The position numbers and the translations under genes are program-made. DNA of 64,000 nt from Diprion similis (taxonomy: Eukaryota > Arthropoda > Insecta > Hymenoptera > Diprionidae), in contig NC_060116.1 in assembly GCF_021155765.1 (NCBI RefSeq), positions 14,525,084 to 14,589,083 on the forward strand, written 5' to 3'. The notes beneath the pieces are model-generated. The model was not told where the DNA came from. It worked only from the letters and a program-made list of their open reading frames with translations, and searched no databases. Each line of letters opens with the position of its first letter. Position 1 is the first letter of the stretch. Shown here piece after piece: positions 49,579-61,868 of this stretch.

Positions 49579-52500
49579 CGGATAGATAGAGAGCTGAAGA
49601 ATTTGGCTCCAGTGTTGGCCCGCTAAATCAAGGGTCTCTGTATAAAATAGGTCAGGGCACTCGATTTACTTTTACATAATGCCCGTCCAACCTCTGGGTA
49701 TTGTTCAAGGTTATTTTCAAAGCTCCCCTATAATGCTACACGCTATCCGCTTTGCTGCTGGATAGAAGTTCATTTACGGACCACTCGCCTCTAATTCCTT
49801 ACGTATCCCGCTACCGTCAGCTCCCTAAGCTAAAAGATTATTCACGGTAAACGGCTGCGAATTTTTTCTTTCCTTTTCGATTTCTTTCCGCTCTCTTAAC
49901 CTGCCCTTAATCTATTCGTTCTATTCTTAGACGGTCAACCGGGACTTTTTCCCTTTCTTTCCATTTTGTTGTCAATTTTTTTTTTTTTTTTTTTTTTGTT
50001 ATAATTATAGTCAAATTTTTCATTTATACGATAAAACGCAGGCGTCGAGATGAATCGACGTGGATTTATAAACCGACCGGATGTTTGATATCGGCTGTGT
50101 ACTAAAGTTAATAACGATGGTAATAAAAGTGCGAAGGCATGAAAAAATTGATTGTATGTACATACACAGGTAAAAGTTTTTATACCTAAAGGAAGGAACG
50201 TGTTTGCCTCGGTTTGTGCTTCAGGTCTATTACGAGAGGGTGAACACCCACGCGGCAACCTCGTTTTACTTCTACGGTTACTGCGGCGTCAAGGACATCA
50301 GCAAGGAGTTGGTCCTGGACCCGAAATTACCAATAACGAAAATATCACTGACGAAGGGGTTTGCCTTCTCGAACATGAGGTCGGCGACTGAATTCGAGGA
50401 GGCAAGATCGAGGTTCTTCGCTGAACAGGTAAGACGAAGTGATCAATTCATGTAGACCAGGTTGAGGATAGCAAAAATTGATACTTCAATCTACCTAATG
50501 CTCCGCGGCTGCGGTATAAAACGCTTCGTTATACCAATAAGTTATACCTATATATTTATCGATGCGCTGAAGACGTCAAGGACTTGACGGCACTTCATCG
50601 TCCGCCACTCCTCCTTAAATCATCATATTTCTTTCCCACATGACGTGTGTTTCCGATCGAATGGTGCGTACACAACACTCGCAGGAGCACAGGGACGACT
50701 ATATGGAGATGCGTGAGGGCCTGGATCTGGGCTACAATTTTAACCCAACTTCCCTTGTTGCTGTCCTCGGAAAACCCTGGTTCACAAACGCTTACGTCTA
50801 CTGGAGTCTGAGCGCCCTTCTCCTTAGCTGGCCCTTAAGGATAATCATCGAGTGCAACACGCAGTACACAGATTACCAAGTAGGATATCGATGATTCTTA
50901 CCGGTCGAGGGTGAATGGGATCCACATTTAGTTAACAGTGAATCGAAAGTTAGGGAGAGAGAAAAAAATCGTTTAAAAAATCTCTAGTAATATAATTTTT
51001 GGAAACGATATGATATAGTGAACACGAGTCAAATGACATCCTTGCTATATATTACTGACATGAATCTGAAGAAATGCATTGTTACTCATTGTTTCCAGTG
51101 GCACACTTATAACTAATTCATATTTAGAGAGTGAAAGTTTTTTAACCAATTTCCTAAATATTCCTAACTTTTGAATCACACGGTGGGGCCCACTCACCCT
51201 TACAAGCGATCGGATCAGAGTATCCGTACTAAAAAAAAAAAAAAAAAAAAAAAACAATTGATAAAAATATTTCCTCATTTCTTGAGATCACAAAACTCTT
51301 CGGCGTCAACTACGACGCGCCGACTGCAAGTGGACAGCCGATTCACGCCTCATCGAGCCAGCTCAGCGCTCCTGGTTCCTACATGCTGGTTCCGAGCTAC
51401 AGCGAGGCTCTCCTGATGGAACCAGCACCGGTTCCGGTTCGTTCCGGAGTCAGCGAGGAGCCCGGCACAGACATGGTGCCTAGCTACTCGGAGGCGCTTC
51501 TTTATGAGCGGGCGTACGACCTCCAGGGTGAAGTTAGGGTCGAGCAGTGCACGGAGGCGGCTGGCAGTTCCTCTGCAGGAGGCTGCGAATGTCCGTGTCA
51601 CGGACAAGTTTGCGAGGCGGGGATTCCCGGCGGCAGCAACCGAAGCTCGATGGAGGTGTCGGAGGAGGCGCAGGACAACTGCTCGGTCGGTAACGTCGGC
51701 AGGCCCTGCTCGAGCTGCAGTGAGGAGCCGATCGGCGCCGGGCGTCCGGATTTCGTGCCCAGGCTGATCGGCGGAGGGTCGAGTCGCGGCTCGGCGGAGG
51801 CGCTGAGTCAAGGCTCAGAACCGGGAAGGGTGGGCTCGCAGGATAAGCCGCGGCATATCCTGAGGGAGAACTCGGAACCGAACCTAAGAACGAGCGCCGA
51901 CCAGCTCTTCTGCGGTAGTGTTCCGGTCTTTGGTCGCGGGGCCACGCGGCTCAGCCTGGAGAACATCCTTGAGCACGACGAGACCGTTGAGCCGGACTTC
52001 GGCACCCGGGCTGAGGCTCTGATCCTTGAGGAGGATGACGATTTCGACCCGAAACGTCTCGCCGGTACGAGTCGTGGCGCCATTCCGAAAACCCTCGAAA
52101 CCGCCGCTGAGCGCTCGAAAAAGATACCCAGCTCCAGGACCTACTTCTGCATCAAGTCCATCCTCAAGCAGCACCGTCGACGATACACCCTTGTCACGCC
52201 CGAGGAACTCCAAAACCTTGTTGGCCTCGAGCAGAACGGCGATGTCGCATCTACCAGCCGCGGATGCAATCCTCAATGCTGCGGTGCTCATTGGGAGAGA
52301 ATCGACGTCAACTCGAACACTCTGGAGAATGGTCTGCCGCGCAGGGGACAGCAACCGTTTCAGGGCAGCCTCGACAGCCTCAGTTCAGGACGTTTCAGTG
52401 AAGCCTCCTCTATGCACAAGCGGGAAAACTCTCGTACCCTCATCTTCGCCAGTCCCATTCAGGAGATATGCCCCAGCGATCCGTTCGGCGGAAGAACCTT

Positions 52501-53298
52501 AGTGCCCAGCGAAAATCCACCGAATTACGAGGATGCCCTGGATCTTCCTGTTCTCTCCAGGCTAAAGCGGTCGGTTATGATTTAAATTGAAAGTTTAATT
52601 GGTCTCTGTAGTTTAGAAACGAACACGATATTACAGTTCGTTTTTACCGACCGTGCTAAAAGTCACTTACTGTGATTCGACTTTCAGGAAAATTGAGCAT
52701 CTACTACGATTCCCCTAGTTCTCCTGTCTTCCCGTTGGTTGAAAACTAGGGAATATCTGTAATCAGTGCACACTTTTTTCCTAACTTGAAGTGGCGGAAA
52801 ACAAATGCTATTTTACACGGTCGGTAAATGGTGATAATCCGACGTGCCGGACTCATACTTTCATTTGATACCGACAGGTCCTTCACGGAGCGTGAGACGC
52901 GAACCCCGGGGGCTGGGGTCCGAAAACACCATCGTACCTTCAGCATAGAGCCAGAGTATCTATTCTCAGGAAACCGGGGAGTCGAGAGACGCTGTCAGGG
53001 TGACGGAATGCCTTACGACGTCGTAATCCCGGTACAAAATAGCAGAGTTATAATGCCGAGTCAGTATCGGCGGACTGTTTCGGAGGACGGAGCTTCCGGT
53101 TCGAGCAGTTGCTGCCGGGAGCAGGAGCCGGAATCCGGAGGCCGGCTTTCGAGGCTGACGCGTTCCCTGACGGAGAGAACGTCGTCGAGGAGAAACGGGG
53201 AACGTGACTTCCGGAGGAGCCTGACGGACAGAATCGAATTTTCGAGAAATCGTCCAGGCAGCAGGAAGGTCAATATAAACATGGAAACCTCTTTATAA
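46372..53298 (+). CDS. TMEM151: TMEM151-family multi-pass membrane protein with a long disordered tail
   Basis: Coding exons, all phase-consistent: 46372-46392 (MNQEAEE), 47386-47517, 47916-47996, 48770-48997, 50225-50428, 50685-50879, 51287 onward. Reading exon 7 to its own stop (52583-52585) gives 719 residues. Splicing from 52569 (CG before GTCGGT) to 52878 (after CCGACAG) bypasses that stop and adds a Ser/Arg-rich exon ending at 53298, giving about 854. Family hallmarks: RPIPQTLCGALQKEANCKCL, then a membrane span near 23-40; GYVYIP and a second span near 79-92; IWWKAISYHYVRR; RYRNGDNYTTTQVYYERVNTH; CGVKDISKEL; a third span near 260-277 (YWSLSALLLSWPLRI); then DYQITKLFG. Vertebrate TMEM151A/B share this order. 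Molecular function is poorly known. The tail after about residue 290 is disordered, with VPSYSEALL twice and PPNYEDAL near the end, which resemble WW-domain-binding PY motifs. Confidence 0.93.
46393..47385 (+). other. TMEM151 intron 1
   Basis: 993-bp AT-rich intron between the seven-codon first coding exon and the first membrane-span exon. The acceptor is CACTGCAG with a second AG three bases on, so one Gln may be optional. No other feature seen. Confidence 0.8.
48998..50224 (+). other. TMEM151 intron 4
   Basis: 1.2-kb intron with a GA microsatellite at 49542-49572 and a T run of about 22 at 49976-49997. Small frames across the GA repeat are artefacts. Confidence 0.85.
51231..51254. repeat. 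24-base A homopolymer near a TMEM151 acceptor
   Basis: Uninterrupted A run ending 32 bases before the start of exon 7. It sits in the branch-point zone of that intron. Confidence 0.9.
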
Positions 53299-54549
53299 CA
53301 AGTCCGATACGTTAGAACAGCTTTTTTTGACGACGTTATGAAAGTTTTTTACCTCAGTGCTGCTTATATTATTTTTCAACATCTTCCTCGGGACAAAGTG
53401 TTCCTCTGACAGGATTGTAATGATTTTAATATTCTATTTCATTCGGTTTACAAAATTTACTATACATGTATACTTCGTACGAGATGTTACGTCCTGCTGA
53501 AGAGTATTGGGAGCCAACGTATGGACGAAGCTGTATATAAGCAATATGGCGTCGGAGACGATGATCAGCTGACGGCTTTATGCAAATTATGCGGATTATA
53601 GGATACAAAAAACTTCTCGCTAAGCTGTTAAGCCCTTATTATGTTGTATCGATTTAATAGAGAGTAAAAACTTGACGGTAAAAATGCTTTTATTATGAAA
53701 TTCGGCAGTTGGAATTGTTAGACAGTTTTTGCCGACAAATGGCGTCTTCCGATGTGTTGGTTCCTAATACACGTATAATCGTTCCTGCAGACCTCGATCG
53801 CTCAAATTTAACGCACGATTTGACTATGGAGATAGTAATTACGTAGGAAACTTTTCAATTTATCTTTTGGAAAATGTGTTACTTTTAAATGTCGAAGGAT
53901 CATTGAACTCAACAAGTCAAAATATGTAAGGGCTGAAAAAGTGCCACGTTAGTATGTAATTTGAAAGAAAAAAAAAAAAAATTTAATTCGAATGTCGATC
54001 AATTATTACTATATTCTATATCTATAGGTGTAATATATATTTACAGGTACTGATAATTAGGTGTTCATTATTTTTACAAGGACCAGATACCGAAAGGTGA
54101 TCGTCGGTGTTGTTCCATATAAACAGTACGTTTCTCTCTTTGTAATCGATGCTATTTTTTCGCATAATTGCTGAGTGTGATGTGCTAAATGATGTTCCAT
54201 CGTTCATTTTTCTCCTTAGCTTAAGGACTAAGCGTGTAATCGATATTCGAAGAAAGTTTTTGAAAGCCAGTGTTCGTACATGCGGATATTTAGAAGCTAA
54301 TGAATGTGGGATTCTGAACCGTTGCATTATGAACTTATCTTGATGGATCTATGTATAACATTAATTATGCTAAGTCAGTGAGTAACTAAGGTTAAGTAAG
54401 TAATTAGCGATAAGACGCGTAGCGACCCACGGCAACAAGGGTTTGCGCAAGGCTTAAGGGGAAAAAAGCAGGCAAAAGAGTAGAAAGACGCATACTCGAT
54501 AAACTTATGGCTTAAATCGCTGCGCCGCGCAGTTAGTACATAAATATAA

Positions 54550-54580
<31 letters not shown>

Positions 54581-54900
54581 TATGTATACGTATACACAAT
54601 TAATATACATACCTAAACCTAGCTTATATACATAAAATATTCAAAGAGCCGAGCTTTGAGTGTCGAAGATAATGTATAGAATATACATACACTCAATTAG
54701 CTAAAGCATCCGCGAAATGCGCGAAATTAGGAAAATGTCACGTTCCAGCGAACGTATTATATTGCAAATTCATTCTCGGATACGTGCCATTGGGAAATCA
54801 TTTCGGAGAATAAGGAAAATCCGTTAAAAAAGTATACATTATCGTTGTCGATTTTCTCAAAATTCCACCTATTTTCCACCAAACAAGAGTTGTTAAACGA
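53299..54900. other. TMEM151 3' flank
   Basis: AT-rich sequence following the last coding exon, probably 3' UTR at first. Contains a TA/ATA run near 54540-54585 and no coding signal. Confidence 0.5.
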
Positions 54901-55485
54901 ATAAAAAAGCGAATTCTACCGTAAAGAACTCATTGCCAATCGGAATGAGAATGAAAATTACGAAATAAGAATACAGTGCCATACAGCATAATTAGTAATA
55001 CCGTATAGAATCTATTATTATACATATAACGCGAACCGTTCTCAGAGAATAATCAAATATGATCGATACGATTACACACATGGTGTATAATAGCGAAACT
55101 ACGATAAATCGAGGAAAGGATGATTTGGTCAATGTATTATACTAATTCCTGCCAGTCTGGGTATTACACAAAAATGTTACGCCCGAAAAGAGGGAATCAC
55201 TTGCAACGAGTCCCGAACGAGGGTGGGAAAAATGTATTGAAAAAAGAGAGAAAGAGGAAAAATCGTGATACTAGCAAAGTAGTTATTGTATATATATATA
55301 AAACTATAATATATAATTTTATATATATATAAAACTATAATATAAATATACCTGTATTTTATCTTACAATTAGTCAGGGTTGATTTGAAGCTTGAGCTTA
55401 ATTAAAATATTCAGGGCACACACCGTGTGTGGGAATTTTTGCGCGCAATTATACATATAATAAATATATTGATAATAGTAGTAAT

Positions 55486-55486
55486 G

Positions 55487-55518
<32 letters not shown>

Positions 55519-55540
55519 GATGATGATGATGATGATGTTC
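55486..55540. repeat. TAA then GAT trinucleotide microsatellites
   Basis: About ten TAA units followed by five GAT units. A shorter version of the same composite repeat recurs in copy B at about 59346-59387, which supports common origin of the two copies. Confidence 0.9.
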
Positions 55541-56221
55541 AGTGCAGCGATACTCCAGTGTGTATGACGTGTAACAATTAATTGTGCGCAACCACAAATT
55601 ATTATTATTATTACCATTATTACTACAATACGATAGTAAAATAAACTGGTGCAATTCCTTCCAATGGTAATATAATAATAATAATAATAATAAAAATAAT
55701 CTAGGCAGCACGAGCAGATGATAAAAAAAAAAAAAATCATAATATGCGTCCTCTAGGCGAATTTTCTCGATCAGTGAGGCACCGCATCTCTGCGTATTAC
55801 GTACAAGCGTTATTATATTATTGTATAATTATTGTATAATCATATATACCTATACTTAACGTTCAGGTGTTCTCTTTGTTGATTATTGCTACGTATTATA
55901 CATATTGTAAAATTATAATTGTTAGAGTATAAATCTCGTAATTTACCGGTGTACCTTATATTATGTACGTCAGCGGTCGTATATATATAACTATAACTAT
56001 AAATCTATATATACATTGTATAGTGATGCATTTATTAATATAACGGGGCCTTAGGACGTAACGTATAAGAATTATACTTCGACACGTACTTATACTATTA
56101 TAATTATTGCATTATTACTTGAAATACTGTCGGCGCGTTATACTTATATATATATATATATATATATATATGCTTTACATTAGTCGATTATATTTGAGAC
56201 CAAGTTTAAAGAAATTATGAG

Positions 56222-56243
56222 AAAAAAAAAAAAAAAAAAAAAA
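56222..56243. repeat. 22-base A homopolymer
   Basis: Uninterrupted A run inside copy A of the duplication, without an equivalent in copy B. Confidence 0.9.
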
Positions 56244-58371
56244 CGAAATACGAAATAAAATTTAACTGCTTTCGGTTTATAATATTGTACGTATACGTTG
56301 CGGTAAAATTAATAAACACTCTGTTATATACAGTACATAAAAAATATAAACAAGATAAATTGCCTCGACGCTCGAAATGTAAATTACCGTCAGAGCATGT
56401 TCTCGCAACCGGAAGGGAATCCCTAAGAAAATTTTCCCGCGAACGGCTAAATAATCACGATTATCTAAGAACAATTTCGGAAGCGGCTTTTACAACGTCG
56501 AAGCCCTCCGTGACGGGATAACGACGTTCAGCATCCGGTTTAAGGGTGCAGAGAAGGAGATGGTAATAAGACTTGTGTTATAGTACGGTAGCTGAAAAAA
56601 CGAGTCAACTAATGTAATTATTAAAATAGTACTTCGATAAAATCTGAACGCCTTTGCTTGATTATTATGGCTATTATTATTATTATTATTATTATAATAT
56701 TCTTAGGATATTTCAGAAAGTGGTTCAGAATTTTGTCGAGGTATGCATCGATAGCTCAATATATACATACATACATGCGTACATTTACATGCATATTAAT
56801 TTACTTAAGTGTAATATCGATATAATGAAAGTTGTTAAATTTAATAATCATAATAACAATAATAATTATGATGATGATTATGGAAATCATACTAAAATAA
56901 TATATAAATATATATATATATATATATACATATTTACTGTATTTATACCTCAAAGCTTAATCTCCGCGTATTTTTGACTATACATACTTATATATATAAT
57001 GAGCAATTAATTGTACGGTGTATTATATTATATAGGATATGCGTAATTCCTATAGCTTCTATTAAGCCTGCAAATGAGGATATGTTATTGTTATTATTGT
57101 TATTATAATTATTTAATCGAGGCTCGGAAACATGCAGCGCATATTAACATGTACCTATAATGATATGTACTGTAGCAAGTAGGTTCGGAAAATAAACTAA
57201 TTATCGCGTTATTTCACTCATCGCTAAAGGTATTTCTTAACGTTGATGAATTGCGTAGCATCAGTTGTTATTCAAGCTATTAATTATTATACATATATTT
57301 ATACGCGTACTTGTTAGACAATCGAAAACAAAAACAAAGAGGAAAAAAGAAGAAAAAAAAAAAAAAAAAATTATTCAAGCTAAGCAAAATGGCCGTATTT
57401 TGTTTTGTTTCTTCTTAGTACTTCACTCAACTATAGCACAAAGAGATGACTAAATAAATACATGAATGAATAAACGTTATTGAATATAAATATTGAAAAC
57501 CAAAACTTATGCCGTCTAAAAAAAGTGCTCTTGAATATGAAATGAAGTAAAGAGAAAAAAGAAAAAAAAAAAAGAAAATCAGCGTGAAAAATATATAAGA
57601 AACGTGACGATTACAAGAATTAAAAAAAGAATCGATAATTTCGTAGAGTTACGAAGTGTCGTTCAGTCAAAATGTACCTAATCTAACTATTACGATACAA
57701 AAAAAAGTTATTAAATGTATAGATGAATAAATATATATATATAAATATGAATATTACGTCATTGCTGTACGCCGATAGCGTATAACTGTGAATAATAAAT
57801 GTTGAGTAATACAATTCGCGTCCTTTCTGTCTCTTGTGTAACTATCATTACAATTTTCATTCTTGAATAACACATAACGCTGTTTAAAAAATTTCCTATA
57901 AAAATAATGCTTCATAATTACATACTATAGGTATATTCAATCAAGTGATATGGGAAACGCATTTTACAAATAAACGATGGAGAAAGTCGAGTGAAATGAA
58001 ATTAACGAATTTGACGAAACCATGTGTGCGTATATAAACGCCAAAGCAACCTGCAATAATACTTTTGCTGAAAACACAAGTATTGTTGCAACTATATTAT
58101 TATTATTATTTCAACAATAGATATTTTACACGTGTAATAAATGGTAAATACGATAATAACGAAATCAATGTCAAAATTACAAAAATCCGACCTTTTCTTT
58201 CGCCGACGTTCGGTGATGATGTGACAGAAATTATACACATTATAAAATAAGACGTATACGCCATGTGTTATGATCTACTGTGTATAAAGTATGTACTGAC
58301 ATAATTATCTCTCCAGAAATGAAGAAAAATACGAAAAAAAATATGAACACTTTTTGAAGTATAGTATTATA

Positions 58372-58587
58372 CCGTGTGTCCATGAGGAAAGTGCCCACCT
58401 TATGCGCATGCGTCAAGTCGTTCGAATTCTATTGGCCGACAGTGACCGCCTGCTTGAGCAGCCGGCGCAATAGCAATTGCGACTGCCAGAAAATGTCCCT
58501 AGGAGCCCACCGTCAGCTCTCGGCCAATAAAATTTGAACGACTTGACGCATGCGCATGAGGTGCGCAATTTCCTCATGGACACGCGG
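58372..58587. mobile_element. 216-bp palindromic MITE-like element with long terminal inverted repeats
   Basis: Starts CCGTGTGTCCATGAGGAAAG and ends with the reverse complement of CCGCGTGTCCATGAGGAAAT. The inverted repeats run about 68 bp each (58372-58439 and 58520-58587) with only about six mismatches. TA flanks both ends (58370-58371 and 58588-58589), as expected for Tc1/mariner-type insertion. There is no coding capacity, so it would depend on a transposase elsewhere. The equivalent place in copy B near 61390 lacks it, which shows a filled versus empty site. Confidence 0.85.
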
Positions 58588-59039
58588 TATATATTGCAAA
58601 TACGCACACACGGGCGTGAAGATCATTGTGTAAGAACTGCATCTGAGATAATTTTATATGTCAACGTCGGAATATTAATCATTAGACATGATTAGAAATA
58701 ACTGAATTTTATCTTATTATTATTGTACCATGAATAATAATTGTTTTACTTGTCTGCGGAATAAAAGCAGATAAGAATGAAGCAAAACGAAAAAAGAGAT
58801 TTTATTCAATTACTTCATGGATATAATAAATATATATGCATACGTATGATTTTTTTCAGGACTATTCCAGGAGTTCCTGGGAGAATTCATTGAAAAATTT
58901 TAGGCCCATAATTTGCTCTTCTAATGAAGTTTGAGAATCCGAGAAGTTGAGTAGACAAATTTTTTTAACAGTTTATATGTATATATTTAATGTGGCTAGA
59001 TTCTTATTCAAGCGATGTGGAAGAAACCAAAAACAGAGA

Positions 59040-61660
59040 GAAAGAAATCTATCTTAAAAACTCGTTGTCAATTTAAACGGAAACGAAAATCATGAAATAA
59101 TAATTGAAACAGTGCTATGTATAATTAATAATAAATGAAATTTATTATGATATATTAAAATATGGATTAATCAAAACATTATAAAAATATGACTATATTA
59201 GATAACAAATATTAGATATATGAGACAATATATTAACAGAGGTGGAGATCATATAGTGATACTGGCGAGGTGATTATTTTATCTTCATAACTATATGTAC
59301 TTATATTATATTCCGGTCAGGGTTGTTTTGGATTATATAGTTGAGGTAATAATAATAATAATAATAATAATGATGCTGATGATGATATACAATGCAGAGG
59401 TACGTAAGCATAATACGCATAAAACGCAATGCTTGCAGTGTAACAATTGCAGTATATTATAACAACGATGTTGGGCATCCGGTTTAAAGGTAAGAAGAAG
59501 ATGATAATAAAACTGGTGTCAACATCTTACGATACCTGGAAGAAAGAGGCAATTCGCCTACAAAATGAAATTAAATGCTAAATGTTTTATTAAAATGCTA
59601 TATTATTATTGCCACTAATATTATTTAATTATCATCATAGTGCATATTTTTAGAGAGTGGTTCAGAATTTTACGACAATATGCAACGATAGCTCAATATA
59701 CACATACACACACATACGTTTTATTGGAATGGTAAGAGTTTGCGAGAGTGAATTCACGTAACAACCGATGCCCCTTGATTTTTGAGACCGACATATCCGG
59801 TGTTTTTTACTTTACTATGTAGTTAGTTTGGCGATAGCTGCATGCTTTTAAACTTTGAAAGATTCTCAACTGTGTAGCGGAAAGTTGCTTCTGACCTTTC
59901 CTTTTCTTCCTTGATATTTCGATCTTTTACCTCGTCTTTTACAAGTATCTGGTTTTGACTTGTCTGGTGGTTGATGCTGATTTACCGCGCGGGCAGTGTT
60001 GCCAACCCTGAAAAAGGCGGCTATCGTACCAGGGGCGTAATTTTAGCGTACTTGAGTACAAGTTTTAGTGTTTTTGAATTATAGTTGAACAAATATTTTG
60101 ATTTTTGTTATCATGGGTGGTTACAATGTTAGCAACTAGTACTGTCAACAATCTTTTTCCTCATTTTCGCTGCCAAATTCGTTGGTAACTCTGCCTCTGC
60201 CCTAGGGAGTTTTTAGCGTTACCAGCCAATTTCGGAACGCACTCGATGCTCAGTTTTTACTTTCATTTTTCGATCTTCTTTCGTTTCGTGTCACCCACGT
60301 GCGCGAAAACTTGCATATTTAAAAATTTTTGTAATATCCAAGTAGACTCAATTTAAACTCATCAGTTATTGACTGAGGTTATTATTAATTTTAAAACAGA
60401 CATGTATCATAGATTATTTGGTATTATTATTATTACAGATTACAAAAGCTGACCAGCCATATCACAAAGTGTCGGATTGGCTTAGCTCGTTGCAGCGAGA
60501 GACACCTGCTGAAATTATTTCGTGAGCGCGCGTAGAGACGTAAATTTTCAAAAGTTTTACATACAAGGTTTTATTATTTACTGTTTACTTGAAAAATTGT
60601 ACTGTTATGGTAGATGGGTATGCGAAATCTCTACCGACAATTCATAAAGAACTTACAAAATTCAAAATTTACCAAAAAAAACAAAACAAAATGCAAAAAT
60701 TGCCAGTCCTGTTTGAAGTTGGGACAATCGCATAGTTTTTTTTTAACTGAATCAAATATGGTAAAGGTTCAACCTTAGTTGAGTTGGCGTGAAATACTCC
60801 ATCTGTGAATAATAAATGTTGAGTAATACAAGTCACGTCGTTTCTGTTTTTCTGTATTTATCATTAACGCTGTCTGACGGTAGGTATTCAATCAGGTCAT
60901 GTGGGATACGCATTCAAGAAATGAACGATAGAGAAACTTGTACGAAATAAAACACGAATTTGACGAAATCATGTGTATATATATAAATGTCAACGTACAA
61001 TAATATTAAATATGCTGAAAACACAAGTATTGTTACAACTATTATTATTTCAACAACAAATATTTTACACGTGTAATTAATGGTCAATACGATAATAACG
61101 AAATCAATCCTAAGCCAAAATTATGAAAATTCCGACCTAGTATTTAAACAATGCGCACACGCATTTATAGGTATGAATTTTTCGTTGCGAATATACATAC
61201 GCACATATTTTTTTTTTCGCGGACGTTCGGCGATGCCGCGGCAGCAATTATACACATCATAAAATAAGATGCATATTCTATACGCTATATGTTATAATAA
61301 AATATATATAAAGAATGTGTCAAAACACAATTTTTACTCCAAAAACGAGGGAAAGAAGCGAAAAAATTTTAACCAATATAATATTATACACACATACTAT
61401 ATATATATATATTATCACGTAAAAACTATAGATGGGGTAATTCTCTACGTGAACGTCATAATAATAATTACTAGGTATCAATATTAATAATTGAATATCA
61501 TCTAATTAAAGTTGTGCTATAAATAATAACCGCTATACCGTCTTCGGAATAATAATAACAAAAAAGCAATCAAAGAAAATAAAACTTTATTCCATTTCTT
61601 AGTGAATGTAATAAATATATATGCATATGCATCTTATTTTCTGAATTTCTTGGATATCTT
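59040..61660. repeat. Copy B of the near-tandem duplication
   Basis: Collinear with copy A (54910-58862), shorter, and ending about 200 bp from the ACBD3 stop codon. The segment at about 59725-60780 has no counterpart in copy A, where different sequence fills the same interval, so one copy has gained or lost DNA there. The right part probably overlaps the ACBD3 3' UTR or flank. Confidence 0.83.
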
Positions 61661-61679
61661 GTCTGATTTTTTTTTCTTC

Positions 61680-61685
61680 TTTATT
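61680..61685 (-). terminator. Candidate ACBD3 polyadenylation signal
   Basis: TTTATT on the plus strand reads AATAAA on the minus strand, about 185 bases past the ACBD3 stop codon. Other TTTATT sites lie further left, for example near 61588. Confidence 0.4.
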
Positions 61686-61868
61686 TTTTAGAGGCTAGAC
61701 AGTACGTGAGGTGACACAGTACGTGAAATATAGATGTATATTTATATATATTTTTGTCGTTTTGTTTTGTTTTGTTTAGACTAGCGTACAGACAGTCGTT
61801 TCAGGCTAGTATGTTAAATAGCTGTGCGACGTACTTAAGTAGTTCATTATCTTACATATTTAACAATA

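Larger units (their letters stand above)
54910..58862. repeat. Copy A of a diverged near-tandem duplication
   Basis: At least seven blocks occur in the same order and strand in copy B (59040-61660). Anchors: CAGTGC then ATAATTA (54972), CAGGGTTG before a TAA repeat (55376), CATCCGGTTTAA (56531), GTGGTTCAGAATTTT (56720), AATAATAAATGTTGAG (57790) and ATATATGCATA (58833). The strongest block, about 57785-58260, keeps long identical stretches such as GCTGAAAACACAAGTATTGT. It is noncoding and lies between convergent genes. It contains one MITE-like insertion absent from copy B. Confidence 0.85.

Noticed and set aside
51350-52502. Long antisense and alternative-frame ORFs over TMEM151 exon 7
   Set aside because: They are shadows of the real frame, which is confirmed by phase-matched splicing from upstream family-conserved exons.
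55370-55740. Tyr/Ile/Asn-repeat proteins on the minus strand
   Set aside because: Translations of TAA/GAT microsatellites.
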